From: Chloroflexota bacterium
GTDB taxonomy: Bacteria; Chloroflexota; Limnocylindria; Limnocylindrales; CSP1-4
DNA length: 10,610 bases
Direction of reading: 5' to 3'
Assembly (NCBI GenBank): GCA_021790375.1
Contig: JAJYEB010000035.1
Coordinates: 1 to 10,610 of the forward strand
Shown here: positions 1 to 5,884 of the stretch, one piece after another
Layout of the letters: each line of letters starts with the position of its first letter
Position numbering within the stretch: position 1 is the stretch's first letter
Translations under genes and position numbers: made by a program
The notes under the pieces: generated by a model
The model's input: only the letters and a program-made list of their open reading frames with translations
Database searches by the model: none
What the model was told of the DNA's origin: nothing

Positions 1-261
1 CGCACGAACTACGGTTCTGAACCCGGTCGGCGCAGCATCGACGAGGTCCGGCGGTCGGCGGACGTTGACGCAAGACTCCGCCCTGGTTGGCCTGTTCGGG
101 AGGCGCATACCGGAACCACCTCGTTTCTGGACGGCCTCGGCGTAGGCCGCGCTGAGCACGAACGCGGGCTCTGTCGCGCGACCCCCTTCTGGTCCGTCCT
201 GTCTCCGGCCCCGTGAGTAGACGACCCCAGGCGACTCCCGACGGCGCAGAATCCGGCTCTC
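1..261. other. Left-edge region with no recognisable gene
   Basis: I see no convincing gene here. One plus-strand frame is open from position 1 to the TGA at 211-213, but its translation is rich in Arg, Pro and Gly with no domain I recognise. The minus-strand frames are also open, as expected in GC-rich DNA. There is no tRNA-like fold, repeat array or clear promoter. It could be the tail of a gene starting outside the window, or the leader of the lipoprotein gene at 262. Confidence 0.4.
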
Positions 262-1542
262 ATGGGTCATGTCAACGTCGTCCGACTCGGTTCCCTCGTC
301 GTGATCGCCGTGGCGGCCGCCTGCACCGCCTCCCCGTTCCCCGCCGTATCGCCCACCCCCATGCCCAGCCGCTGCCCGCCCGGCACGCTGTGCTACGTGC
401 CCAGCACGTCGCCCACCACCGCCAGCTCGGCCGAGCGCCCGACGCCGCGCCCCGCCGGCTTCACCTTTGGGATGGTGCCGCTCCCGCCGGTCTCGGGCGG
501 GTTCCTCTCGATCGCGGACGTAGCCGCCGCCGGCCCTCGGTTCGTGGCGATCGGGCGGGCCACCGATCAGGGCGAGGCGCTCGTGCTCATCTCGCCCGAC
601 GGGCGCGTCTGGTCCCGCGTGCCCGACCAGCCGGCCTTCCACGACGCGGCGGGTGCCGTGGCGATGGAGGCGGTCGCCTCCCGATCAGACGCCCTGCTCG
701 TCGCGGTGGGCATGGTGAGGAACCGGGCGGGACACGTGCTGCACGGCGCGGCCTGGTGGAGCCGCGACGGGGAGCACTGGCAGCGCGCGCCGGAGCCACC
801 CTCGTTCGCGGGCGCCGACCCAGGAGCAGCGGGGCTCCTCGCCACGGCGACCGGCTTCGTGGCCGCGGGCAGCCGCGCCGGCCAGCCGGCCATCTGGACC
901 TCCCCCGACGGACGCACCTGGACGCTCGCCACAACCCCGACCCCGCCGGACGGTGCGTCCCTGTCGGCCATGGGCGCGGGCGGTCCGGGCCTCATCGCGG
1001 TGGGCGGCGCGCCGGCGACCTCCTCGCGCTACCGGGTGCCGCTCTGGACCTCGTCAGATGGGGGACAGCACTGGACGCAGGACCCGGGTGCTCCCGGACC
1101 GGTGCCCGAACTGGACCCGATGGGCTACGCCTTCACCGCCGTCGCCTGCCGCCCGGGTCTGTGTGTGGCAGGCGCCAGGCTCGACCCGGGCCCGGGCCAG
1201 GACTTCGCCGGCGTCTCGCTGTGGCGCTACCTCTGGACCTCGTCCGATGGCCTTCACTGGACCGGCCAGAACATGACCACGACCACCCGCGGGCCACAGC
1301 TCGACGAGGTCACCTGGACCGGGACGGCGTTCGTCGCCTCGGGCGACTACCCGCAGGGTGCGGAGCGCCGCGCCTGGTGGTCATTGGACGGGCTCACCTG
1401 GCAGGAGGTCCCCCTGCCAGCCGCGGCGAGCACCCTGCCCTCCTGGACCCGGCTGGTGACGGTCCATGGCCTCGTGTTCGCGGAGACCGGCATGGCCAAC
1501 GAGCGGGGCACGCTCTGGCTCGGGGTGCCGAGCTCGTCGTAG
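262..1542 (+). CDS. Secreted lipoprotein with SxDGxxW repeats (beta-propeller/sialidase-like)
   Basis: This 426-residue protein is probably exported and lipid-anchored. It opens with a short basic N-terminus, a hydrophobic stretch (about residues 9-20) and a lipobox-like VAAAC with Cys21. A Pro/Ser/Thr-rich linker (about 22-65) follows, typical of a surface spacer. The rest carries six S-x-D-G-x-x-W blocks at about residues 111-117, 167-173, 214-220, 264-271, 327-333 and 374-380. The fourth, SSDGGQHW, matches the canonical Asp-box spacing of sialidases and other beta-propellers. Between the blocks lie strand-like segments such as GFVAAGS and FVASGDY. I infer a beta-propeller-like extracellular domain. 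No catalytic residues of a true sialidase can be assigned, so a binding or sensing role is as likely as an enzymatic one. The ATG at 262 lacks a clear Shine-Dalgarno sequence but is the only start that leaves the signal peptide complete. The gene stands alone, with no visible partner. Confidence 0.8.
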   Translation: MGHVNVVRLGSLVVIAVAAACTASPFPAVSPTPMPSRCPPGTLCYVPSTSPTTASSAERPTPRPAGFTFGMVPLPPVSGGFLSIADVAAAGPRFVAIGRATDQGEALVLISPDGRVWSRVPDQPAFHDAAGAVAMEAVASRSDALLVAVGMVRNRAGHVLHGAAWWSRDGEHWQRAPEPPSFAGADPGAAGLLATATGFVAAGSRAGQPAIWTSPDGRTWTLATTPTPPDGASLSAMGAGGPGLIAVGGAPATSSRYRVPLWTSSDGGQHWTQDPGAPGPVPELDPMGYAFTAVACRPGLCVAGARLDPGPGQDFAGVSLWRYLWTSSDGLHWTGQNMTTTTRGPQLDEVTWTGTAFVASGDYPQGAERRAWWSLDGLTWQEVPLPAAASTLPSWTRLVTVHGLVFAETGMANERGTLWLGVPSSS

Positions 1543-1740
1543 CCAGCGCCGCGACGGAGCTCAGCCTGCCGCCATCAGATGCCGCCGGAGGCCCTGCGCC
1601 ACGATGCGGACGATCACCCGTAAAGGCTCGGCCCGACTCCTCTCGCCGCGACCAGCCAGTCCAATCCCCATTCCGAAGGGTGATCCCTGCGGCTCGTCCG
1701 GTTTGTCATCGCGTCTCGCCGAGCGCGGCCACCGCACCGG

Positions 1741-1746
1741 TATACT
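1741..1746 (+). promoter_or_regulatory. Candidate -10 element (TATACT) of a leaderless toxin-antitoxin transcript
   Basis: TATACT ends six bases before the ATG at 1753, which is the spacing expected if transcription starts on the A of the start codon. No Shine-Dalgarno sequence fits between, and the few intervening bases are CGGGGT. TTGTCA at 1703-1708 is too far upstream (32-base spacer) to be its -35 box. Leaderless genes with a TANNNT box at this distance are common in Actinobacteria and related GC-rich bacteria. The site also holds the palindrome GTATAC (1740-1745), which could be part of an operator for the ribbon-helix-helix antitoxin. Confidence 0.55.
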
Positions 1747-1752
1747 CGGGGT

Positions 1753-1992
1753 ATGAAGACGGCCATCTCCGTTCCCGATGACCTGTTCGCGCAGGTGGAC
1801 CGCCTCGCGAGGCGTTCGCGCCGCTCCCGAAGCGAGGTCTACAGCGCCGCGCTGCGCGAGTACGTCGCGCGTCACGCTCCCGACGAGGTGACGGCGGGCC
1901 TCGATGCCGTGCTCGCCGATCTCGGCCAGCCTGATGCGGCCGACTTTACCGGTACAGCAGCGCGCCGGACGCTCGCGTCGACCGAGTGGTGA
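1753..1992 (+). CDS. mazE: Ribbon-helix-helix antitoxin of a MazEF-type pair
   Basis: This 79-residue protein has the classic ribbon-helix-helix layout: a short N-terminal strand (KTAISVPDDLF, about residues 2-12), helix 1 (about 8-19) and a Ser-rich turn leading into helix 2 (RSEVYSAALREYVARH, about 26-41). In the family, two monomers pair their strands to bind the operator in the major groove, while the C-terminal half wraps and blocks the toxin. Here the C-terminal tail (about 42-79) is acidic then Ala/Thr-rich, consistent with a toxin-binding segment that is disordered when free. The stop codon lies inside the start of the toxin gene, so the two are translationally coupled. The pair probably represses its own promoter through the antitoxin. 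The name mazE follows from the MazF partner; by fold it is a CopG/RHH-type antitoxin, not the AbrB-type MazE of E. coli. Confidence 0.85.
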   Translation: MKTAISVPDDLFAQVDRLARRSRRSRSEVYSAALREYVARHAPDEVTAGLDAVLADLGQPDAADFTGTAARRTLASTEW

Positions 1993-2333
1993 TCGCGCAG
2001 GGCGAGGTCTGGTGGGCTGACCTCAGCGACCCGACCGGATCGCAGCCCGGGTTTCGCCGTCCCGTCGTGGTCGTGCAGGGCGACGCGTTCAACGCGAGCA
2101 GCCTTCGCACGGTTGTCTGCGTCGCGCTGACGAGCAACACCCGCTGGGCCGCCGCTCCCGGCAACGTGCTCCTGACCCCCAGGGCCACCGGACTCCCGAA
2201 GCCATCCGTCGCCAACGTGTCCCAGCTCGTCACCCTCGACCGCAGTGCGCTGACAGAGCGGGCCGGTCGCCTGTCCGCTTCGAACCTCGAGCTCGTTCTC
2301 GCAGGAATTGACGTGGTGCTCGGCCGGGGCTGA
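1986..2333 (+). CDS. mazF: MazF/PemK family endoribonuclease toxin
   Basis: This 115-residue protein matches MazF/PemK toxins throughout. It begins with the conserved GEVWWADL (residues 6-13), has the loop and strand GFRRPVVVVQGDAFN (about 22-36) with the conserved Arg25-Pro26, and then VALTSN (46-51) with the Thr/Ser pair. The Arg and the Thr/Ser are the usual catalytic positions of MazF ribonucleases, which cleave single-stranded RNA at short sequence motifs and halt translation until neutralised by the antitoxin. The length is typical and no key residue is missing, so it is probably active. Two adjacent GTG codons (1986 and 1989) can serve as start. The first overlaps the antitoxin stop by 7 nt, the usual coupled arrangement. 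No strong Shine-Dalgarno is visible, which fits coupling to antitoxin translation. The cleavage motif cannot be predicted by eye. Confidence 0.93.
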   Translation: MVIAQGEVWWADLSDPTGSQPGFRRPVVVVQGDAFNASSLRTVVCVALTSNTRWAAAPGNVLLTPRATGLPKPSVANVSQLVTLDRSALTERAGRLSASNLELVLAGIDVVLGRG

Positions 2334-2352
2334 TCGCGTGGCGCGCCGGTTT

Positions 2353-2378
2353 GTCGGGGCAATGCCTCTCGCCCCGAC
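2353..2378 (+). terminator. GC-rich hairpin after the toxin gene, possible terminator
   Basis: GTCGGGGC (2353-2360) and GCCCCGAC (2371-2378) form a perfect 8-bp stem around a 10-base loop, starting 20 bases after the mazF stop codon. No T-run follows (the next bases are CATTCCC), so it is not a canonical intrinsic terminator. It may still end or stabilise the toxin-antitoxin mRNA. It would also fold on the other strand. Confidence 0.45.
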
Positions 2379-2384
2379 CATTCC

Positions 2385-2556
2385 CATCTGTGATTGCGTC
2401 GTCAACGACCCATCCCGCCTGGCCGCGTAGCCCAGCAGCCAGGCGTTCTCGTTCTCCTGCGGGTGCAGCGCGACGACGTCCGGCCCCTCCACGTCGATCC
2501 GGCTGAACAGCTCGTGGACGGTCTCTTCCCGCAGCTGGTCGGGTACCGCGGGATCC
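2385..2556 (-). pseudogene. C-terminal remnant of a larger protein, possibly a site-specific recombinase, cut by the insertion sequence
   Basis: Read on the minus strand from the edge of the insertion sequence, this stretch translates as a plausible protein tail: QLREETVHELFSRIDVEGP, then VVALHPQENENAWLLGY. The mix of amphipathic helix and short strands and the balanced composition look like real coding sequence, unlike the Arg/Pro-rich shadow frames around it. The pattern of an (L/V)xxLFxRI-(D/E)V-x-G helix-strand followed by a V-x-A-(L/I)-x-P segment resembles the C-terminal part of large serine recombinases, but this is recognition from memory and is weak. No start codon with a leader is visible, and the upstream part is missing where the insertion sequence begins, so I treat it as a broken gene. 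The true 3' end is unclear because the frame stays open into the toxin genes on the opposite strand. Confidence 0.35.
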
Positions 2557-2576
2557 TGTGGGGTGCCATGACTCGG
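2557..2576 (+). repeat. Left terminal inverted repeat of the insertion sequence
   Basis: The bases TGTGGGGTGCCATGACTCGG read inward and match the right end TGGGGGGTGCCAAGATCCGG. Twelve bases align with one mismatch, followed by a partial match (GA, then CGG). The transposase stop codon lies only a few bases further in (2580), as is common at the 3' end of compact insertion sequences. Confidence 0.6.
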
Positions 2577-2579
2577 CCG

Positions 2580-3642
2580 TCACGCTGCTGTCTCGTGTTC
2601 CTGGATGAGGCCACCGAGGCGATCGCGTCGGCGGATCTGGGCCGGTGACGCTCGGGCGACCGGCAGCGCGGCGAGGGCCGCCGCCGGCGCTCGCCGCGCA
2701 AGACTCCGGTGCGGCTGGCGCGCGTTGTTGTGGGCGACGTATTCGCGCACGCCAGCCTCGAGCCGGTGGCGGTGGAGGATCAGGATCCAGTCGAGACACT
2801 TCCGGCGGAGCGTACCGCTCCAGCGCTCGCAGATCGCGTTGGCCCGTGGCGCCCGCACGGGGCTCTTGATCACGCGCAGGCCCTCCGACCGGAACACCTG
2901 GTCGAACGAGGCGGGGAAGAGCGCGTCGCGGTCGTGGAGGAGGAACTTGCGGTCGGTGATCTGTTGCTCCAGCCGCAGGCCGAGGTTGCGCGCCTGCTGG
3001 GTCACCCGGGCCGCGGTCGGGTGCGCCGTCACGCCGCCCAGATGCACGCACCGCGTGTCGAGCTCGATGCAGACGAGCACGTACAGCCGGCGGAGCAACA
3101 CCGTGTCCACCGTCAGGGAGTCCGTCGCGAGGATCCCTGCCGCCTGGGACTGCAGGAAGGCGCGCCACGATTGCCCGAACCGACGACCCGCAGGATCGAG
3201 CCCCGCTCGCCGCAGGACGCGGCGGATGGTCGTGGCTCCCACCCGCCTGCCGAGCCCCTGCAGCTCGCCCGCTATTCGCAGGTACCCCCCCGCGCGGGTT
3301 CTCCCGGGCGAGGCGCAGGATGAGCGCGACGAGCTCCCGATCGATTGGCGGCCGGCCGGCGTCGTGTCGCCCGTAGGTCCAGCGCCGTGCTGCCAGCCGC
3401 CGGTGCCAGCGCAGCAGGGTCTCCGGTCGGACGACGAAGCTCGACCAGCGCTTCCGGGGAAGCAGCCGAGACGCCGCGGCCAGGAAGATCCGATCGGTGT
3501 CGGTGAGCCTGGGTCTGGGGACCTGCCGGTGCAACACGGCCACCTCGTGGCGCAGGACGACGATCTCCATGTCCTTAGCGCGACTGGACCGCAGGCGCAG
3601 CGTCACGAGTTCGAGCAGGCGGCACGTCAGGACGTAGAGCAC
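2580..3642 (-). pseudogene. DDE/rve-type IS transposase, frameshifted
   Basis: The protein would have been about 353 residues: an N-terminal helical DNA-binding region (VLRHEVAVLHRQV, then ETLLRWHRRLAARRW) followed by an integrase core. The N-terminal frame runs from the GTG at 3642 to about 3292; the ATG at 3570 is an alternative start. It ends at ENPR, where relatives usually continue W-G-Y. At 3285-3291 there is a run of seven G (minus strand) that shifts the frame. After it, the second frame continues seamlessly as YLRIAGELQGLGRRVGATT and on to the TGA at 2580. The three acidic catalytic residues are all in this second part: Asp in LATDSLTVD, Asp in LLHDRDALF and Glu in NAICERW, with about 34 residues between the last two. 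The family is the rve-type transposase shared by IS3- and IS481-like elements; I cannot assign it more exactly. The gene is inactive unless the shift is a sequencing error or is bypassed by ribosomal slippage. Confidence 0.85.
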
Positions 3643-3707
3643 TGAGATCAGCGCACAGAGCCCCCTCCAGGAGAGACGATCGGCAAGGCCACGGTAGCGC
3701 CCGCAGT

Positions 3708-3727
3708 CCGGATCTTGGCACCCCCCA
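3708..3727 (-). repeat. Right terminal inverted repeat of the insertion sequence (inner copy)
   Basis: On the minus strand this reads TGGGGGGTGCCAAGATCCGG inward, matching the left end at 2557-2576. A related copy lies 30 bp further out (3741-3756): GATCTTGGCACCCCCC and GATATTGGCATCCCAC on the plus strand, 12 of 16 bases identical. Doubled repeats at one end can be paired transposase binding sites. Confidence 0.55.
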
Positions 3728-3740
3728 GGCGGTGTGATCT

Positions 3741-3764
3741 GATATTGGCATCCCACACCCCACA
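3741..3764 (-). repeat. Outer right-end repeat of the insertion sequence
   Basis: This is a second copy of the GGGRTGCCAAKATC motif, 30 bp outside the inner one. It is followed outward by CACCCCACA (3756-3764), the exact inverse of TGTGGGGTG at the left end (2557-2565). It may be the true outer boundary of the element, or part of an older, nested insertion. No matching outer copy is visible at the left end. Confidence 0.4.
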
Positions 3765-3809
3765 CGCGATTCCACTCGACCCTGGTTGTACGGATAGACC
3801 GCAGCTGCT

Positions 3810-3826
3810 ATTGTCTACAATAGACA
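3810..3826 (+). promoter_or_regulatory. Palindromic operator of GntR/FadR type before the operon
   Basis: ATTGTCTACAAT (3810-3821) is a perfect inverted repeat. Its core TTGTCTACAA has the GT..AC spacing recognised by FadR-type GntR repressors, which often respond to organic acids or acyl-CoAs. A second inverted repeat overlaps it: TGTCTA (3812-3817) and TAGACA (3821-3826), whose last base is the A of the ATG. TACAAT (3816-3821) could double as a -10 box, making the transcript nearly leaderless, though it lies a little close to the ATG. Binding here would block transcription initiation. No GntR gene is in the window. Confidence 0.55.
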
Positions 3827-4677
3827 TGGACGGGCGCCCGCTGGCAGACTCTCTCTTCGCTGCGCCCGACGCGGCGGCCACCCGGGATGGCGTGGCCTGC
3901 CTGGAACGCGGTCCCGTGGTCGAGGTCGTGCTCGACCGCCCGCATGTCCTGAACGCCCTCAACCTCGCGATGTGGCGCAGGCTCGCGGCCCTGTTCCGCG
4001 AGCTGGCCGAGCGCGAGGACCTGCGCGTCGTCGTCGTCCGCGGCGTCAACGGACGGGCCTTCAGCGCGGGCGCCGATATCGCTGAATTCATGGATCTGCG
4101 CGTGGGCCGCGAGGGGGCCGACGGGTACAACGCTTCGATCGCCGATGCGCTCCTCGCCATTCGGGAACTCCCGGTGCCCACGGTGGCGATGATCTCGGGG
4201 CCCGCGGTGGGTGGCGGCTGCGAGCTGGCCGCCGCCTGCGACCTCCGGATTGCCTCCTCGACGGCGCGGTTCGGCATTCCGATCGGGCGGCTCGGCGTGA
4301 CGCTGGGCGCCGTGGAGGCGGCGTCTCTCGTGAGCCTGGTGGGGCCGAGCCAGACCAAGCGCATGATCCTGACCGGCGAACTGCTCGGGGCGGACGAAGC
4401 CTTGCGTATTGGCCTCGTCGATCGGGTCGTGGCGGAGGAGCGGCTCGAGCAGACGACCCGAGACGCGGTGCAAGCGATCGTAGATGCCGCTCCCATCGCG
4501 GTCCGGGCGAACAAGCTACTGGTGAACGGGCTGGCGTACGGGCGAGGATCGGACCATGCGTCGAGGCTCGACGAGCTGACGACCGCCGTCTACGATGGAG
4601 ACGACCTGCGCGAGGGCATCCGCGCGTTCCTCGAGAAGCGTGCACCACGGTTCGGACCGGGACGCGATGGCGGCTGA
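3826..4677 (+). CDS. Enoyl-CoA hydratase/isomerase (crotonase) family protein
   Basis: This 283-residue protein has the crotonase fold, which holds acyl-CoA thioesters in an oxyanion hole to hydrate, isomerise or otherwise process them. Both oxyanion-hole segments are present: AFSAGADIAEF (about residues 78-88) and GPAVGGGCELAAACDLRIAS (125-144). Glu133 in CEL corresponds to Glu144 of rat mitochondrial enoyl-CoA hydratase. The second catalytic Glu (Glu164 in rat), 20 residues later in the family, is Ile153 here (FGIPIGRLG). That argues against a standard hydratase mechanism, so an isomerase, dehydratase, decarboxylase or divergent lyase is possible. The C-terminal part (AFLEKRAPRFG) is typical of the family. 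I chose the ATG at 3826 because the longer open frame runs back into the insertion-sequence end, and its only other starts are TTG codons (3715, 3811). There is no Shine-Dalgarno; a palindrome abuts the start. It is the first gene of the operon, overlaps the next by 11 nt, and its substrate is probably made by the CoA-transferase that follows. Confidence 0.9.
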   Translation: MDGRPLADSLFAAPDAAATRDGVACLERGPVVEVVLDRPHVLNALNLAMWRRLAALFRELAEREDLRVVVVRGVNGRAFSAGADIAEFMDLRVGREGADGYNASIADALLAIRELPVPTVAMISGPAVGGGCELAAACDLRIASSTARFGIPIGRLGVTLGAVEAASLVSLVGPSQTKRMILTGELLGADEALRIGLVDRVVAEERLEQTTRDAVQAIVDAAPIAVRANKLLVNGLAYGRGSDHASRLDELTTAVYDGDDLREGIRAFLEKRAPRFGPGRDGG

Positions 4678-5884
4678 GCGCGCGCAGCCGCTGGAAGGCG
4701 TCACGGTCGTCGACGTAAGCCGGTACCTGTCGGGGCCCACGGCGACGATGCTGCTAGGCGACTTGGGCGCGGCGGTCATCAAAGTCGAGGGTCTACCGCG
4801 GGGGGACTCCGCGCGCGAATCGGGGCCCTTCCAAGACGCCGAGAGCGTCTACTTCATGGCGTCGAATCGGAACAAGCGCAGCATCGCGGTCGATCTGCGC
4901 CATCCGGACGGGCTTGCGCTCGTGCGGCGGCTGGCCGGCAGGGCCGACGTCTTCGTGCAGAACTTCAAGCCCGGGACGGTCGAGAAGATGGGGCTCGGGT
5001 TCGAGGACCTCGCATCCCTGAACCCGCGGCTCGTCTACTGCTCGATCAGTGGTTTCGGAGTCGACGGCGCCGGGCGCAATCTCCCGGGGTTCGACCAGAG
5101 TGCGCAGGCCATGTCAGGGTTGATGAGCGTCACGGGGACCGAGCAGACGGGTCCGCTGCGGGTCGGGATCGCCATCGGCGATTCGAGCGCGGGCGTGTTC
5201 GCGGCGCTCGGCATCGTGACGGCCCTGTTCCAGCGGGAGCGCACCGGCGTGGGCCAGCACGTCCGCACCTCGTTGATGGAAAGCCTGCTCTCCCTGCTCT
5301 CGTACCAGGCACAGAAGTACCTGAGCCTGGGCATGATCCCCGGCCAGGATGGCAACGACCACCCGCTCATGTTCCCACAGGGAACGTTTCACGCTCAGGA
5401 CGGGCCGTTCACGATCGCGAGCGGCAACGACGCGATGTGGCGAACGCTCTGCGGCATCGTGGAGGCTCCGGACCTCGGGGTGGATCCCCGTTTCCAGAGA
5501 AATGCGGACCGCATGCGGAACCGCGTGCTCCTTCGCACGATCCTCGAGGAGCGCTTCCGCGCTCGGCCGGTGGCGTACTGGCTCGAGGCGATCAACCGGG
5601 CGGGGATCCCGGCTGCCCCCATCTACGACATCGAACAGGCGCTGATGTCCGCCATCACCGCGGACCTCTCGATGGTCGTCGAGGCGGACCACGCCACGCT
5701 CGGCCGGATGAAGTTGCTGGGCACGCCGGTCAAGGTCGGCGATGCCGATCTGCAACCCCGGTCCGGGCCGCCGGTGCTCGGCCAGCACACGGTCGAGATC
5801 TGCCGGGAGGCGGGGCTGACGGACGAGGAGACTGCTCGTCTCCTGGGTGCTCATGTCGTGCGTTCGGCCGGAGCTCCCACGTGA
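4667..5884 (+). CDS. CaiB/BaiF family (family III) CoA-transferase
   Basis: This 405-residue enzyme would move CoA from an acyl-CoA donor to a carboxylic acid. The N-terminal block LEGVTVVDVSRYLSGP (about 9-24) leads into MLLGDLGAAVIKVE (28-41), the nucleotide-binding start of the family. It continues with NRNKRSIAVDL (67-77), DVFVQNFKPG (94-103) and GFG (129-131). The catalytic Asp, which forms the acyl anhydride, is most likely Asp172 in IGDSSAG. ERERTG-type helix text (QRERTGVGQHV) and the small domain with IPAAPIYDIEQAL follow as expected. Length is normal. The ATG at 4667 has a short GGGA four bases upstream and gives the usual N-terminus; the frame is open further upstream but those residues resemble no family member. 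It overlaps the crotonase gene by 11 nt and the next gene by 4 nt. The CaiB/crotonase pair recalls carnitine and oxalate/formate-type acid activation, but specificity cannot be read from the sequence. Confidence 0.93.
   Translation: MAAERAQPLEGVTVVDVSRYLSGPTATMLLGDLGAAVIKVEGLPRGDSARESGPFQDAESVYFMASNRNKRSIAVDLRHPDGLALVRRLAGRADVFVQNFKPGTVEKMGLGFEDLASLNPRLVYCSISGFGVDGAGRNLPGFDQSAQAMSGLMSVTGTEQTGPLRVGIAIGDSSAGVFAALGIVTALFQRERTGVGQHVRTSLMESLLSLLSYQAQKYLSLGMIPGQDGNDHPLMFPQGTFHAQDGPFTIASGNDAMWRTLCGIVEAPDLGVDPRFQRNADRMRNRVLLRTILEERFRARPVAYWLEAINRAGIPAAPIYDIEQALMSAITADLSMVVEADHATLGRMKLLGTPVKVGDADLQPRSGPPVLGQHTVEICREAGLTDEETARLLGAHVVRSAGAPT

Larger units (their letters stand above)
2557..3764 (-). mobile_element. 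Insertion sequence with a DDE (rve-type) transposase
   Basis: A minus-strand transposase gene fills nearly all of this stretch, and similar sequences face each other at its two ends. The left end, read inward from 2557, is TGTGGGGTGCCATGACTCGG. The right end, read inward from 3727, is TGGGGGGTGCCAAGATCCGG. Eleven of the first 12 bases agree and the match then weakens. A second right-hand copy lies further out (3741-3756), and 3756-3764 is an exact inverse of 2557-2565. The right boundary is therefore either about 3727 or about 3764. I found no clear target-site duplication with either choice, so the element may be old or its ends slightly different. It sits between the toxin-antitoxin module and the catabolic operon and ends about 60-100 bp before the first operon gene. 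Confidence 0.7.

Noticed and set aside
213..1781. Long plus-strand open frame of 522 codons overlapping the lipoprotein gene
   Set aside because: Arg/Pro/Gly-rich translation with no domain; it is a GC-driven shadow of the lipoprotein, which has a signal peptide and ordered repeats.
2550..3770. Target-site duplication flanking the insertion sequence
   Set aside because: Comparing the bases outside 2557 with those outside 3727 and 3764 gave no convincing matching direct repeat.
3715..3825. TTG start giving a 37-residue longer crotonase protein
   Set aside because: The extra sequence is translated from the insertion-sequence end and the promoter/operator region.
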